DNA of 64,000 bases from the NCBI RefSeq assembly GCF_029227915.1, contig NC_079875.1, positions 40,197,201-40,261,200 of the forward strand, in the 5' to 3' direction. Made by a program: the position numbers and the translations under genes. Source of the DNA: Hydractinia symbiolongicarpus. Its lineage: Eukaryota > Cnidaria > Hydrozoa > Anthoathecata > Hydractiniidae. The notes under the pieces are model-generated. The model was not told the DNA's origin, searched no databases, and saw nothing but the letters and a program-made list of their open reading frames with translations. Positions 27,891-42,800 of this stretch are shown here, one piece after another; the first letter of the stretch is position 1, and each line of letters starts with the position of its first letter.

Positions 27891-30800
27891 TTAGCGATAT
27901 TTTTTTGATATTACTAGGTTGCATCGCTTTTAACAATGAAACGTTGACTGTGGGACTTAATTGAACTAACTTTGGACTGTGACCTCATAAATGTGATAAA
28001 TGAGGCAATTGGACTCCAAGAAATAACATTCTTCTTAATTTGACGTGATTGCCGGAACTCAGCGATTACATTGGGCTCTGTGGTAGCGCTTCAATTAAGA
28101 ATTAAGATAAGAAAGTCATTTTTGTGTTGCAGGACCAATCCTAGCCATTATCTCGCCCTGAAGAAATAGCGGCAGTTTCAAAAACTACATTTCATTGACT
28201 TTCTAACGTTGTCAGTCCGTTTGAGTTACAACGGTTGGGTCACATATTCGTACCAACATGTATTTAGCGATATTTTTCTGATATTACTAGGTTGCATCGC
28301 TTTTAACAATGAAACGATTGACTGTGGGACTTAATAGAGCTAACTTTGGACTGTGACCTGATAAATGTGATAAATGAGACAATTGGACTCCAAGAAATAA
28401 CATTCTTGTTAATTTGACGTGATTTCCGGACCCCAGCGATTACACTGGGCACTGTGGTAGCGCTTTATTTAAAAATTAAGATACAAAAAGTCATTTTTTT
28501 ATTGTGGCACCAATCCTAGCAGTTATCGCGCGCTAAAGAAATAGCGACAGTTTCAAGAACTACATTTCATTGACTTTCTAACGGTGTCAGTCCGTTTGAG
28601 TTACAACGGTTGAGTCACATATTCGTACCAACATGTATTTAGCGATATTTTTCTGATATTACTAGGTTGCATCGCTTTTAACTATGAAACGATTGACTGT
28701 GGGACTTAATTGAGCTAACTTTGGACTGTCACCTGATAAATGTGATAAAAGAGACAATTGGACTCCAATAAAAAACATTCTTCTTAATTTGACATGATTG
28801 CCGAAACTCAGCGATTACAGTGGCCTCTGTGGTAGCGCTTCATTTAAGATTAATGATAGAAAAAGTCATTTTTTTATTGTGGGACTAATCCTAGCCATTA
28901 TCGCGCGCTGAGGAAATAGCGACAGTTTCAAAAAATACATTTCATTGTCTTTCTAACGTTGTCAGTCCGTTTAAGTTTCAACGGTTGTGTCACATATTCG
29001 TACCAACATGTATTTAGCCATATTTTTTTGATATTACTAGGTTGCATCGCTTTTAACAATGAAACAATTGACTGTGGGACTTAATTGAACTAACTTTGGA
29101 CTGTGGCCTGATAAATGTGAAAAATGAGACAATTGGACTCCAAGAAATAACATTCTTCTTAATTTGACTTGATTGCCGGAACTCAGCGATTACACTGGCC
29201 GCGGTGGTAGCGCTTCATTTAAGAATTAAGATAAAAAAAGTCATTTTTTTATTGTGGGACCAATCCTAGCCATTATCGCGCGCTGAGGAAATAGCGACAG
29301 TTTCAAAAACTACATTTCATTGACTTTCTAACGGTGTCAGTCCGTTTGAGTTCAACGGTTGTGTCACATATTCGTACGAACATGTATTTAGCGATATTTT
29401 TCTGATATTACTAGGTTGCATCGCTTTTAACTATGAAACGATTGACTGTGGGACTGAATTGAACTAACTTTGGACTGTCTTCTGATAAATGTGATAAAGG
29501 AGACAATTGGACTCCAAGAAATAACATTCTTGTTAACTTGACATGATTGCCGAAACTCAGCGATTACACTGGGCTCTGTGGTAGCGCTTCATTTAAGAAT
29601 TAAGATAAAAAAAGTCATTTTTTTATTGTGGGACCAATCCTAGCCGTTATCGCCCGCTAAAGAAATAGCGACAGTTTCAAAAACTACATTTCATTGACTT
29701 TCTAACGGCGTCAGTCCGTTTGGGTTACAACGGTTGGGTAACATATTCGTACCAACATGTATTTAGCGATATTTTTCTGATATTACTAGGTTGCATCGCT
29801 TTTAACTATGAAACGATTGACTGTGGGACTTAATTGAGCTAACTTTGGACTGTCACCTGATAAATGTGATAAAAGAGACAATTGAACTCCAAGAAAAAAC
29901 ATTCTTCTTAATTTGACATTATTGCCGAAACTCAGCGATTACACTGGGCCCTATGGTAGCGCTTCATTTAAGAATTATGATAAAAAAAGTCATTTCTTTA
30001 TTGTGGGACCAATCCTAGCCATTATCCTGCGCTGAGGAAATAGCGACATTTTCAAAAACTACATTTCATTGATTTTCTAACGGGGTCAGTCCGTTTGCGT
30101 TTAAACGGTTGTGTCACATATTCGTACCAACATGTATTTAGCGATATTTTTTTGATATTACTAGGTTGCATCGCTTTTAACAATGAAACGTTGACTGTGG
30201 GACTTAATTGAACTAACTTTGGGCTGTGACCTGATAAATGTGATAAATGAGACAATTGGACTCCAAGAAATAACATTCTTCTTAATTTGACGTGATTGCC
30301 GGAACTCAGCGATTACACTGGGCTCTGTGGTAGCGCTTCATTTAAGAATTAAGATAAAAAAGTCATTTTTTTATTGCGGGACCAATCCTAGCCATTATCA
30401 CGCGCTGAAGAAATAGCGGCAGTTTCAAAAACTACATTTCGTTGACTTTCTAACGGTGTCAGTCCGTTTGAGTTACAACGGTTGGGTCACATATTCGTAC
30501 CAACATGTATTTAGCGATATTTTTCTGATATTACTAGGTTGCATCTGTGGGACTTAATTGAGCTAACTTTGGACTGTCACCTGATAAATGTGATAAAAGA
30601 GACAATTGGACTCCAAGAAAAAACATTCTTCTTAATTTGACATTATTGCCGAAACTCAGCGATTACACTGGGCTCTGTGGTAGCAGTTCATTTAAGAATT
30701 AAGATAAAAAAGTCATTTTTTATTGCGGGACCAATCCTAGCCATTATCTCGCGCTGAAGAAATAGCGGCAGCTTCAAAAACTACATTTCATTGACTTTCT

Positions 30801-33800
30801 CACGGGGTCAGTCCGTGTGAGTTACAACGGTTTGGTCACATATTCGTACCAACATGTATTTAGCGATATTTTTCTGATATTACTAGGTTGCATCCCTTTT
30901 AACAATGAAACGATTGACTGTGGGACTTAATTGAGCTAACTTTGGACTGTCACCTGATAAATGTGATAAATGAGACAATTGGACTCCAAGAAATAGCATT
31001 CTTCTTAATTTGACGTGATTGCCGGAACTCAGCGATTACACTGGGCACTGTGGTAGCGCTTCATTTAAGAATTATGATAAAAAAAGTCATTTTTTTATTG
31101 CGGGACCAATCCTAGACGTTATCGCGCGCTAAAGAAATAGCGACAGTTTCAAGAGCTACATTTCATTGACTTTCTAACGGTGTCAGTCCGTTTGGGTTAC
31201 AACGGTTGTGTAACATATTCGTACCAACATGTAATTAGCGATATTTAACTGATATTACTAGGTTGCATCGCTTTTAACGGTGAAACGATTGACTGTGGGA
31301 CTTAATTGAACTAACTTTGGACTGTGACCTGATAAATGTGATAATTGAGACAATTGGACTCCAAGAAATAACATTCTTCTTAATTTGACATGATTGCCGA
31401 AACTTAGCGATTACACTGGGCTCTGTGGTAGCGCTTCATTTAAAAATTAAGATACAAAAAGTCATTTTTTTATTGTGGGACCAATCCTAGCCGTTATCGC
31501 GCGCTAAAGAAATAGTGACATTTTCAAGAACTACATTTCATTGACTTTCTAACGGTGTCAGTCCGTGTGAGTTTCAACGGTTGTGTCACATATTCGTACC
31601 AACATGTATTTAGCGATATTTTTTTGATATTACGAGGTTGCATCGCTTTTAACAATGAAACGTTGACTGTGGGACTTAATTGAACTAACTTTGGACTGTG
31701 ACCTAATAAATGTGATAAATGAGGCAATTGGACTCCAAGAAATAACATTCTTCTTAATTTGACGTGATTGCCGGAACTCAGCGATTACATTGGGCTCTGT
31801 GGTAGCGCTTCAATTAAGAATTAAGATAAGAAAGTCATTTTTTTGTTGCGGGACCAATCCTAGCCATTATCTCGCGCTGAAGAAATAGCGGCAGTTGCAC
31901 AAACTACATTCCATTGACTTTCTAACGGTGTCAGTCCGTTTGAGTTACAACGGTTGGGTCACATATTCGTACCAACATGTATTTAGCGATATTTTTCTGA
32001 TATTACTAGGTTGCATCGCTTTTAACAATGAAACGATTGACTGTGGGACTTAATTGAGCTAACTTTGGACTGTGACCTGATAAATGTGATAAATGAGACA
32101 AATGGACTCCAAGAAATAACATTCTTCTTAATTTGACGTGATTGCCGGAACTCAGCGATTACATTGGGCTCTGCGGTAGCGCTTCAATTAAGAATTAAGA
32201 TAAGAAAGTCATTTTTTTGTTGCAGGACCAATCCTAGCCATTATCTCGCCCTGAAGAAATAGCGGCAGTTTCAAAAACTACATTTCATTGACTTTCTAAC
32301 GTTGTCAGTCCGTTTGAGTTACAACGGTTGGGTCACATATTCGTACCAACATGTATTTAGCGATATTTTTCTGATATTACTAGGTTGCATCGCTTTTAAC
32401 AATGAAACGATTGACTGTGGGACTTAATAGAGCTAACTTTGGACTGTGACCTGATAAATGTGATAAATGAGACAATTGGACTCCAAGAAATAACATTCTT
32501 GTTAATTTGACGTGATTTCCGGACCCCAGCGATTACACTGGGCACTGTGGTAGCGCTTTATTTAAAAATTAAGATACAAAAAGTCATTTTTTTATTGTGG
32601 CACCAATCCTAGCAGTTATCGCGCGCTAAAGAAATAGCGACAGTTTCAAGAACTACATTTCATTGACTTTCTAACGGTGTCAGTCCGTTTGAGTTACAAC
32701 GGTTGGGTCACATATTCGTACCAACATGTATTTAGCGATATTTTTCTGATATTACTAGGTTGCATCGCTTTTAACTATGAAACGATTGACTGTGGGACTT
32801 AATTGAGCTAACTTTGGACTGTCACCTGATAAATGTGATAAAAGAGACAATTGGACTCCAATAAAAAACATTCTTCTTAATTTGACATGATTGCCGAAAC
32901 TCAGCGATTACAGTGGCCTCTGTGGTAGCGCTTCATTTAAGATTAATGATAGAAAAAGTCATTTTTTTATTGTGGGACTAATCCTAGCCATTATCGCGCG
33001 CTGAGGAAATAGCGACAGTTTCAAAAAATACATTTCATTGTCTTTCTAACGTTGTCAGTCCGTTTGAGTTTCAACGGTTGTGTCACATATTCGTACCAAC
33101 ATGTATTTAGCCATATTTTTTTGATATTACTAGGTTGCATCGCTTTTAACAATGAAACAATTGACTGTGGGACTTAATTGAACTAACTTTGGACTGTGGC
33201 CTGATAAATGTGAAAAATGAGACAATTGGACTCCAAGAAATAACATTCTTCTTAATTTGACGTGATTGCCGGAACTCAGCGATTACACTGGCCGCGGTGG
33301 TAGCGCTTCATTTAAGAATTAGGATAAAAAAAGTCAATTTTTTATTGTGGGACCAATCCTAGCCATTATCGCGCGCTGAGGAAATAGCGACAGTTTCAAA
33401 AACTACATTTCATTGACTTTCTAACGGTGTCAGTCCGTTTGAGTTCAACGGTTGTGTCACATATTCGTACGAACATGTATTTAGCGATATTTTTCTGATA
33501 TTACTAGGTTGCATCGCTTTTAACTATGAAACGATTGACTGTGGGACTGAATTGAACTAACTTTGGACTGTCTTCTGATAAATGTGATAAAGGAGACAAT
33601 TGGACTCCAAGAAATAACATTCTTGTTAACTTGACATGATTGCCGAAACTCAGCGATTACACTGGGCTCTGTGGTAGCGCTTCATTTAAGAATTAAGATA
33701 AAAAAGTCATTTTTTTATTGTTGGACCAATCCTAGCCGTTATCGCCCGCTAAAGAAATAGCGACAGTTTCAAAAACTACGTTTCATTGACTTTCTAACGG

Positions 33801-36800
33801 CGTCAGTCCGTTTGGGTTACAACGGTTGGGTCACATATTCGTACCAACATGTATTTAGCGATATTTTTCTGATATTACTAGGTTGCATCGCTTTTAACTA
33901 TGAAACGATTGACTGTGGGACTTAATTGAGCTAACTTTGGACTGTCACCTGATAAATGTGATAAAAGAGACAATTGAACTCCAAGAAAAAACATTCTTCT
34001 TAATTTGACATTATTGCCGAAACTCAGCGATTACACTGGGCCCTATGGTAGCGCTTCATTTAAGAATTATGATAAAAAAAGTCATTTCTTTATTGTGGGA
34101 CCAATCCTAGCCATTATCCTGCGCTGAGGAAATAGCGACATTTTCAAAAACTACATTTCATTGATTTTCTAACGGGGTCAGTCCGTTTGCGTTTAAACGG
34201 TTGTGTCACATATTCGTACCAACATGTATTTAGCGATATTTTTTTGATATTACTAGGTTGCATCGCTTTTAACAATGAAACGTTGACTGTGGGACTTAAT
34301 TGAACTAACTTTGGGCTGTGACCTGATAAATGTGATAAATGAGACAATTGGACTCCAAGAAATAACATTCTTCTTAATTTGACGTGATTGCCGGAACTCA
34401 GCGATTACACTGGGCTCTGTGGTAGCGTTTCATTTAAGAATTAAGATAAAAAAGTCATTTTTTTATTGCGGGACCAATCCTAGCCATTATCACGCGCTGA
34501 AGAAATAGCGGCAGTTTCAAAAACTACATTTTGTTGACTTTCTAACGGTGTCAGTCCGTTTGAGTTACAACGGTTGGGTCACATATTCGTACCAACATGT
34601 ATTTAGCGATATTTTTCTGATATTACTAGGTTGCATCTGTGGGACTTAATTGAGCTAACTTTGGACTGTCACCTGATAAATGTGATAAAAGAGACAATTG
34701 GACTCCAAGAAAAGACATTCTTCTTAATTTGACATTATTGCCGAAACTCAGCGATTACACTGGGCTCTGTGGTAGCACTTCATTTAAGAATTATGATAAA
34801 AAAGTCATTTTTTTATTGTGGGACCAATCCTAGCCATAATTCTGCGCAGAGGAAATAGCGACAGCTTCAAAAACTACATTTCATTGACTTTCTCACGGTG
34901 TCAGTCCGTTTGAAATTCAACGGTTGTGTCACATATTCGTACCAACATGTATTTAGCGATATTTTTTTGATATTACTAGGTTGCATCGCTTTTAACAATG
35001 AAACGTTGACTGTGGGACATAACTGAACTAACTTTGGACTGTGACCTGATAAATGTGATAAATGAGACAATTGGACTCAAAGAAATAACATTCTTCTTAA
35101 TTTGACGTGATTGCCGGAACTCAGCGATTAGCGCTTCATTTAAGAATTAAGATAAAAAAGTCATTTTTTAATTGTGGGACCAATCCTACCCGTTATCGCG
35201 CGCTGAAGAAATAGCGACAGTTTCAAAAACTACATTTCATTGACTTTCTAACGGTGTCAGTCCGTTTGGGTTACAACGGTTGGGTAACATATTTGTACCA
35301 ACATGTATTTAGCGATGTTTTTCTGATATTACTAGGTTGTATGGCTTTTAACAATGAAACGATTGACTGTGGGACTTAATTGAGCTAACTTTAGACAGTG
35401 ACCTGATAAATGTGATAAATGAGACAATTGGACTCCAAAAAATAACATTCTTGTTAACTTGACATGATTGCCGGAACTCAGCGATTACACTGGGCTCTGT
35501 GGTAGCGCTTCATTTAAGAATTAAGATAAAAAAGTCATTTTTTATTGCGGGACCAATCCTAGCCATTATCTTGCGCTGAAGAAATAGCGGCAGTTTCAGA
35601 AAACTACATTTCGTTGACTTTTTAACGGTGTCAGTCCGTGTGAGTTACAACGGTTTGGTCACATATTCGTACCAACATGTATTTAGCGATATTTTTCTGA
35701 TATTACTAGGTTGCATCCCTTTTAACAATGAAACGATTGACTGTGGGACTTAATTGAGCTAACTTTGGACTGTCACCTGATAAATGTGATAAATGAGACA
35801 ATTGGACTCCAAGAAATAGCATTCTTCTTAATTTGACGTGATTGCCGGAACTCAGCGATTACACTGGGCACTGTGGTAGCGCTTCATTTAAGAATTATGA
35901 TAAAAAAAGTCATTTTTTTATTGTGGGACCAATCCTAGCCGTTATCGCGCGCTAAAGAAATAGCGACAGTTTCAAGAGCTACATTTCATTGACTTTCTAA
36001 CGGTGTCAGTCCGTTTGGGTTACAACGGTTGTGTAACATATTCGTACCAACATGTAATTAGCGATATTTAACTGATATTACTAGGTTGCATCGCTTTTAA
36101 CGGTGAAACGATTGACTGTGGGACTTAATTGAACTAACTTTGGACTGTGACCTGATAAATGTGATAATTGAGACAATTGGACTCCAAGAAATAACATTCT
36201 TCTTAATTTGACATGATTGCCGAAACTTAGCGATTACACTGGGCTCTGTGGTAGCGCTTCATTTAAAAATTAAGATACAAAAAGTCATTTTTTTATTGTG
36301 GGACCAATCCTAGCCGTTATCGCGCGCTAAAGAAATAGTGACATTTTCAAGAACTACATTTCATTGACTTTCTAACGGTGTCAGTCCGTGTGAGTTTCAA
36401 CGGTTGTGTCACATATTCGTACCAACATGTATTTAGCGATATTTTTTTGATATTACTAGGTTGCATCGCTTTTAACAATGAAACGTTGACTGTGGGACTT
36501 AATTGAACTAACTTTGGACTGTGACCTCATAAATGTGATAAATGAGGCAATTGGACTCCAAGAAATAACATTCTTCTTAATTTGACGTGATTGCCGGAAC
36601 TCAGCGATTACATTGGGCTCTGTGGTAGCGCTTCAATTAAGAATTAAGATAAGAAAGTCATTTTTTTGTTGCGGGACCAATCCTAGCCATTATCTCGCGC
36701 TGAAGAAATAGCGGCAGTTTCAAAAACTACATTTCATTGACTTTCTAACGGTGTCAGTCCGTTTGAGTTACAACGGTTGGGTCACATATTCGTACCAACA

Positions 36801-39800
36801 TGTATTTAGCGATATTTTTCTGATATTACTAGGTTGCATCGCTTTTAACAATGAAACGATTGACTGTGGGACTTAATTGAACTAACTTTGGACTGTGACC
36901 TGATAAATGTGATAAATGAGACAAATGGACTCCAAGAAATAACATTCTTGTTAATTTGACGTGATTTCCGGACCCCAGCGATTACACTGGGCACTGTGGT
37001 AGCGCTTTATTTAAAAATTAAGATACAAAAAGTCATTTTTTTATTGTGGCACCAATCCTAGCAGTTATCGCGCGCTAAAGAAATAGCGACAGTTTCAAGA
37101 ACTACATTTCATTGACTTTCTAACGGTGTCAGTCCGTTTGAGTTACAACGGTTGGGTCACATATTCGTAACAACATGTATTTAGCGATATTTTTCTGATA
37201 TTACTAGGTTGCATCGCTTTTAACTATGAAACGATTGACTGTGGGACTTAATTGAGCTAACTTTGGACTGTCACCTGATAAATGTGATAAAAGAGACAAT
37301 TGGATTCCAATAAAAAACATTCTTCTTAATTTGACATGATTGCCGAAACTCAGCGATTACAGTGGCCTCTGTGGTAGCGCTTCATTTAAGATTAATGATA
37401 GAAAAAGTCATTTTTTTATTGTGGGACTAATCCTAGCCGTTATCGCCCGCTAAAGAAATAGCGACAGTTTCAAAAACTACATTTCATTGACTTTCTAACG
37501 GTGTCAGTCCGTTTGGGTTACAACGGTTGGGTAACATATTCGTACCAACATGTATTTAGCGATATTTTTCTGATATTACTAGGTTGCATCGCTTTTAACT
37601 ATGAAACGATTGACTGTGGGACTTAATTGAGCTAACTTTGGACTGTCACCTGATAAATGTGATAAAAGAGACAATTGAACTCCAAGAAAAAACATTCTTC
37701 TTAATTTGACATTATTGCCGAAACTCAGCGATTACACTGGGCCCTATGGTAGCGCTTCATTTAAGAATTATGATAAAAAAGTCATTTTTTTATTGTGGGA
37801 CCAATCCTAGCCATTATCCTGCGCTGAGGAAATAGCGACATTTTCAAAAACTACATTTCATTGATTTTCTAACGGGGTCAGTCCGTTTGCGTTTTAACGG
37901 TTGTGTCACATATTCGTACCAACATGTATTTAGCGATATTTTTTTGATATTACTAGGTTGCATCGCTTTTAACAATGAAACGTTGACTGTGGGACTTAAT
38001 TGAACTAACTTTGGGCTGTGACCTGATAAATGTGATAAGTGAGACAATTGGACTCCAAGAAATAACATTCTTCTTAATTTGACGTGATTGCCGGAACTCA
38101 GCGATTTCACTGGGCTCTGTGGTAGCGCTTCATTTAAGAATTAAGATAAAAAAGTCATTTTTTTATTGCGGGACCAATCCTAGCCATTATCACGCGCTGA
38201 AGAAATAGCGGCAGTTTCAAAAACTACATTTCGTTGACTTTCAAACGGTGTCAGTCCGTTTGAGTTACAACGGTTGGGTCACATATTCGTACCAACATGT
38301 ATTTAGCGATATTTTTCTGATATTACTAGGTTGCATCTTTGGGACTTAATTGAGCTAACTTTGGACTGTCACCTGATAAATGTGATAAAAGAGACAATTG
38401 GACTCCAAGAAAAAACATTCTTCTTAATTTGACATTATTGCCGAAACTCAGCGATTACACTGGGCTCTGTGGTAGCGCTTCATTTAAGAATTATGATGAA
38501 AAAGTCATTTTTTTATTGTGGGACCAATCCTAGCCATTATTCTGCGCAGAGGAAATAGCGACAGCTTCAAAAACTACATTTCATTGACTTTCTCACGGGG
38601 TCAGTCCGTTTGAAATTCAACGGTTGCGTCACATATTCGTACCAACATGTATTTAGCGATATTTTTTTGATATTACTAGGTTGCATCGCTTTTAACAATG
38701 AAACGTTGACTGTGGGACATAACTGAACTAACTTTGGACTGTGACCTGATAAATGTGATAAATGAGACAATTGGACTCAAAGAAATAACATTCTTCTTAA
38801 TTTGACGTGATTGCCGGAACTCAGCGATTAGCGCTTCATTTAAGAATTAAGATAAAAAAGTCATTTTTTAATTGTGGGACCAATCCTACCCGTTATCGCG
38901 CGCTGAAGAAGTAGCGACAGTTTCAAAAACTACATTTCATTGACTTTCTAACGGTGTCAGTCCGTTTGGGTTACAACGGTTGGGTAACATATTTGTACCA
39001 ACATGTATTTAGCGATGTTTTTCTGATATTACTAGGTTGTATGGCTTTTAACAATGAAACGATTGACTGTGGGACTTAATTGAGCTAACTTTAGACAGTG
39101 ACCTGATAAATGTGATAAATGAGACAATTGGACTCCAAAAAATAACATTCTTGTTAACTTGACATGATTGCCGGAACTCAGCGATTACACTGGGCTCTTT
39201 GGTAGCGCTTCATTTAAGAATTTAGATAAAAAATTCATTTTTTATTGCGGGACCAATCCTAGCCATTATCTCGCGCTGAAGAAAAAGCGGCAGTATCAGA
39301 AAACTACATTTCGTTGACTTTTTAACGGTGTCAGTCCGTGTGAGTTACAACGGTTTGGTCACATATTCGTACCAACATGTATTTAGCGATATTTTTCTGA
39401 TATTACTAGGTTGCATCCCTTTTAACAATGAAACGATTGACTGTGGGACTTAATTGAGCTAACTTTGGACTGTCACCTGATAAATGTGATAAATGAGACA
39501 ATTGGACTCCAAGAAATAGCATTCTTCTTAATTTGACGTGATTGCCGGAACTCAGCGATTACACTGGGCACTGTGGTAGCGCTTCATTTAAGAATTGTGA
39601 TAAAAAAAGTCATTTTTTTATTGTGGGACCAATCCTAGCCGTTATCGCGCGCTAAAGAAATAGCGACAGTTTCAAGAGCTACATTTCATTGACTTTCTAA
39701 CGGTGTCAGTCCGTTTGGGTTACAACGGTTGTGCAACATATTCGTACCAACATGTAATTAGCGATATTTAACTGATATTACTAGGTTGCATCGCTTTTAA

Positions 39801-42800
39801 CGGTGAAACGATTGACTGTGGGACTTAATTGAGCTAACTTTGGACTGTCACCTGATAAATGTGATAAAGGAGACAATTGGACTCCAAGAAAAAACATTCT
39901 TGTTAATTTGACATGATTGCCGAAACTTAGCGATTACACTGGGCTCTGTGGTAGCGCTTCATTTAAGAATTAAGATAAAAAAAGTCAATTTTTTATTGTG
40001 GGACCAATCCTAGCCATTATCGCGCGCTGAGGAAATAGCGACAGTTTCAAAAACTACATTTCATTGACTTTCTAACGGTGTCAGTCCGTTTGAGTTCAAC
40101 GGTTGTGTCACATATTCGTACGAACATGTATTTAGCGATATTTTTCTGATATTACTAGGTTGCATCGCTTTTAACTATGAAACGATTGACTGTGGGACTG
40201 AATTGAACTAACTTTGGACTGTCTTCTGATAAATGTGATAAAGGAGACAATTGGACTCCAAGAAAAAACATTCTTGTTAATTTGACATGATTGCCGAAAC
40301 TTAGCGATTACACTGGGCTCTGTGGTAGCGCTTCATTTAAGAATTTAGATAAAAAATTCATTTTTTATTGCGGGACCAATCCTAGCCATTATCTCGCGCT
40401 GAAGAAAAAGCGGCAGTATCAGAAAACTACATTTCGTTGACTTTTTAACGGTGTCAGTCCGTGTGAGTTACAACGGTTTGGTCACATATTCGTACCAACA
40501 TGTATTTAGCGATATTTTTCTGATATTACTAGGTTGCATCCCTTTTAACAATGAAACGATTGACTGTGGGACTTAATTGAGCTAACTTTGGACTGTCACC
40601 TGATAAATGTGATAAATGAGACAATTGGACTCCAAGAAATAGCATTCTTCTTAATTTGACGTGATTGCCGGAACTCAGCGATTACACTGGGCACTGTGGT
40701 AGCGCTTCATTTAAGAATTGTGATAAAAAAAGTCATTTTTTTATTGTGGGACCAATCCTAGCCGTTATCGCGCGCTAAAGAAATAGCGACAGTTTCAAGA
40801 GCTACATTTCATTGACTTTCTAACGGTGTCAGTCCGTTTGGGTTACAACGGTTGTGCAACATATTCGTACCAACATGTAATTAGCGATATTTAACTGATA
40901 TTACTAGGTTGCATCGCTTTTAACGGTGAAACGATTGACTGTGGGACTTAATTGAGCTAACTTTGGACTGTCACCTGATAAATGTGATAAAGGAGACAAT
41001 TGGACTCCAAGAAAAAACATTCTTGTTAATTTGACATGATTGCCGAAACTTAGCGATTACACTGGGCTCTGTGGTAGCGCTTCATTTAAGAATTAAGATA
41101 AAAAAAGTCAATTTTTTATTGTGGGACCAATCCTAGCCATTATCGCGCGCTGAGGAAATAGCGACAGTTTCAAAAACTACATTTCATTGACTTTCTAACG
41201 GTGTCAGTCCGTTTGAGTTCAACGGTTGTGTCACATATTCGTACGAACATGTATTTAGCGATATTTTTCTGATATTACTAGGTTGCATCGCTTTTAACTA
41301 TGAAACGATTGACTGTGGGACTGAATTGAACTAACTTTGGACTGTCTTCTGATAAATGTGATAAAGGAGACAATTGGACTCCAAGAAATAACATTCTTGT
41401 TAACTTGACATGATTGCCGAAACTCACCGATTACACTGGGCTCTGTGGTAGCGCTTCATTTAAGAATTAAGATAAAAAAAGTCATTTTTTTATTGTGGGA
41501 CCAATCCTAGCCGTTATCGCCCGCTAAAGAAATAGCGACAGTTTCAAAAACTACATTTCATTGACTTTCTAACGGTGTCAGTCCGTTTGGGTTACAACGG
41601 TTGGGTAACATATTCGTACCAACATGTATTTAGCGATATTTTTCTGATATTACTAGGTTGCATCGCTTTTAACTATGAAACGATTGACTGTGGGACTTAA
41701 TTGAGCTAACTTTGGACTGTCACCTGATAAATGTGATAAAAGAGACAATTGAACTCCAAGAAAAAACATTCTTCTTAATTTGACATTATTGCCGAAACTC
41801 AGCGATTACACTGGGCCCTATGGTAGCGCTTCATTTAAGAATTATGATAAAAAAAGTCATTTTTTTATTGTGGGACCAATCCTAGCCATTATCCTGCGCT
41901 GAGGAAATAGCGACATTTTCAAAAACTACATTTCATTGATTTTCTAACGGGGTCAGTCCGTTTGCGTTTAAACGGTTGTGTCACATATTCGTACCAACAT
42001 GTATTTAGCGATATTTTTTTGATATTACTAGGTTGCATCGCTTTTAACAATGAAACGTTGACTGTGGGACTTAATTGAACTAACTTTGGGCTGTGACCTG
42101 ATAAATGTGATAAATGAGACAATTGGACTCCAAGAAATAACATTCTTCTTAATTTGACGTGATTGCCGGAACTCAGCGATTACACTGGGCTCTGTGGTAG
42201 CGCTTCATTTAAGAATTAAGATAAAAAAGTCATTTTTTTATTGCGGGACCAATCCTAGCCATTATCACGCGCTGAAGAAATAGCGGCAGTTTCAAAAACT
42301 ACATTTCGTTGACTTTCTAACGGTGTCAGTCCGTTTGAGTTACAACGGTTGGGTCACATATTCGTACCAACATGTATTTAGCGATATTTTTCTGATATTA
42401 CTAGGTTGCATCTGTGGGACTTAATTGAGCTAACTTTGGACTGTCACCTGATAAATGTGATAAAAGAGACAATTGGACTCCAAGAAAAAACATTCTTCTT
42501 AATTTGACATTATTGCCAAAACTCAGCGATTACACTGGGCTCTGTGGTAGCGCTTCATTTAAGAATTATGATAAAAAAGTCATTTTTTTATTGTGGGACC
42601 AATCCTAGCCATTATTCTGCGCAGAGGAAATAGCGACAGCTTCAAAAACTACATTTCATTGACTTTCTCACGGGGTCAGTCCGTTTGAAATTCAACGGTT
42701 GTGTCACATATTCGTACCAACATGTATTTAGCGATATTTTTTTGATATTACTAGGTTGCATCGCTTTTAACAATGAAACGTTGACTGTGGGACATAACTG

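Noticed and set aside
30436-30456. Possible CENP-B box in TTTCGTTGACTTTCTAACGG
   Set aside because: The start TTCG and the later CGG look alike, but the spacing and the required central A and CGGG of the box (TTCGnnnnAnnCGGG) do not match, and most monomers read TTCATTG.
35126-35136. Small deletions read as transposon footprints or excision scars
   Set aside because: They recur at the same monomer position in successive HOR copies, so they are inherited variants, and no target-site duplication or terminal repeat is seen.
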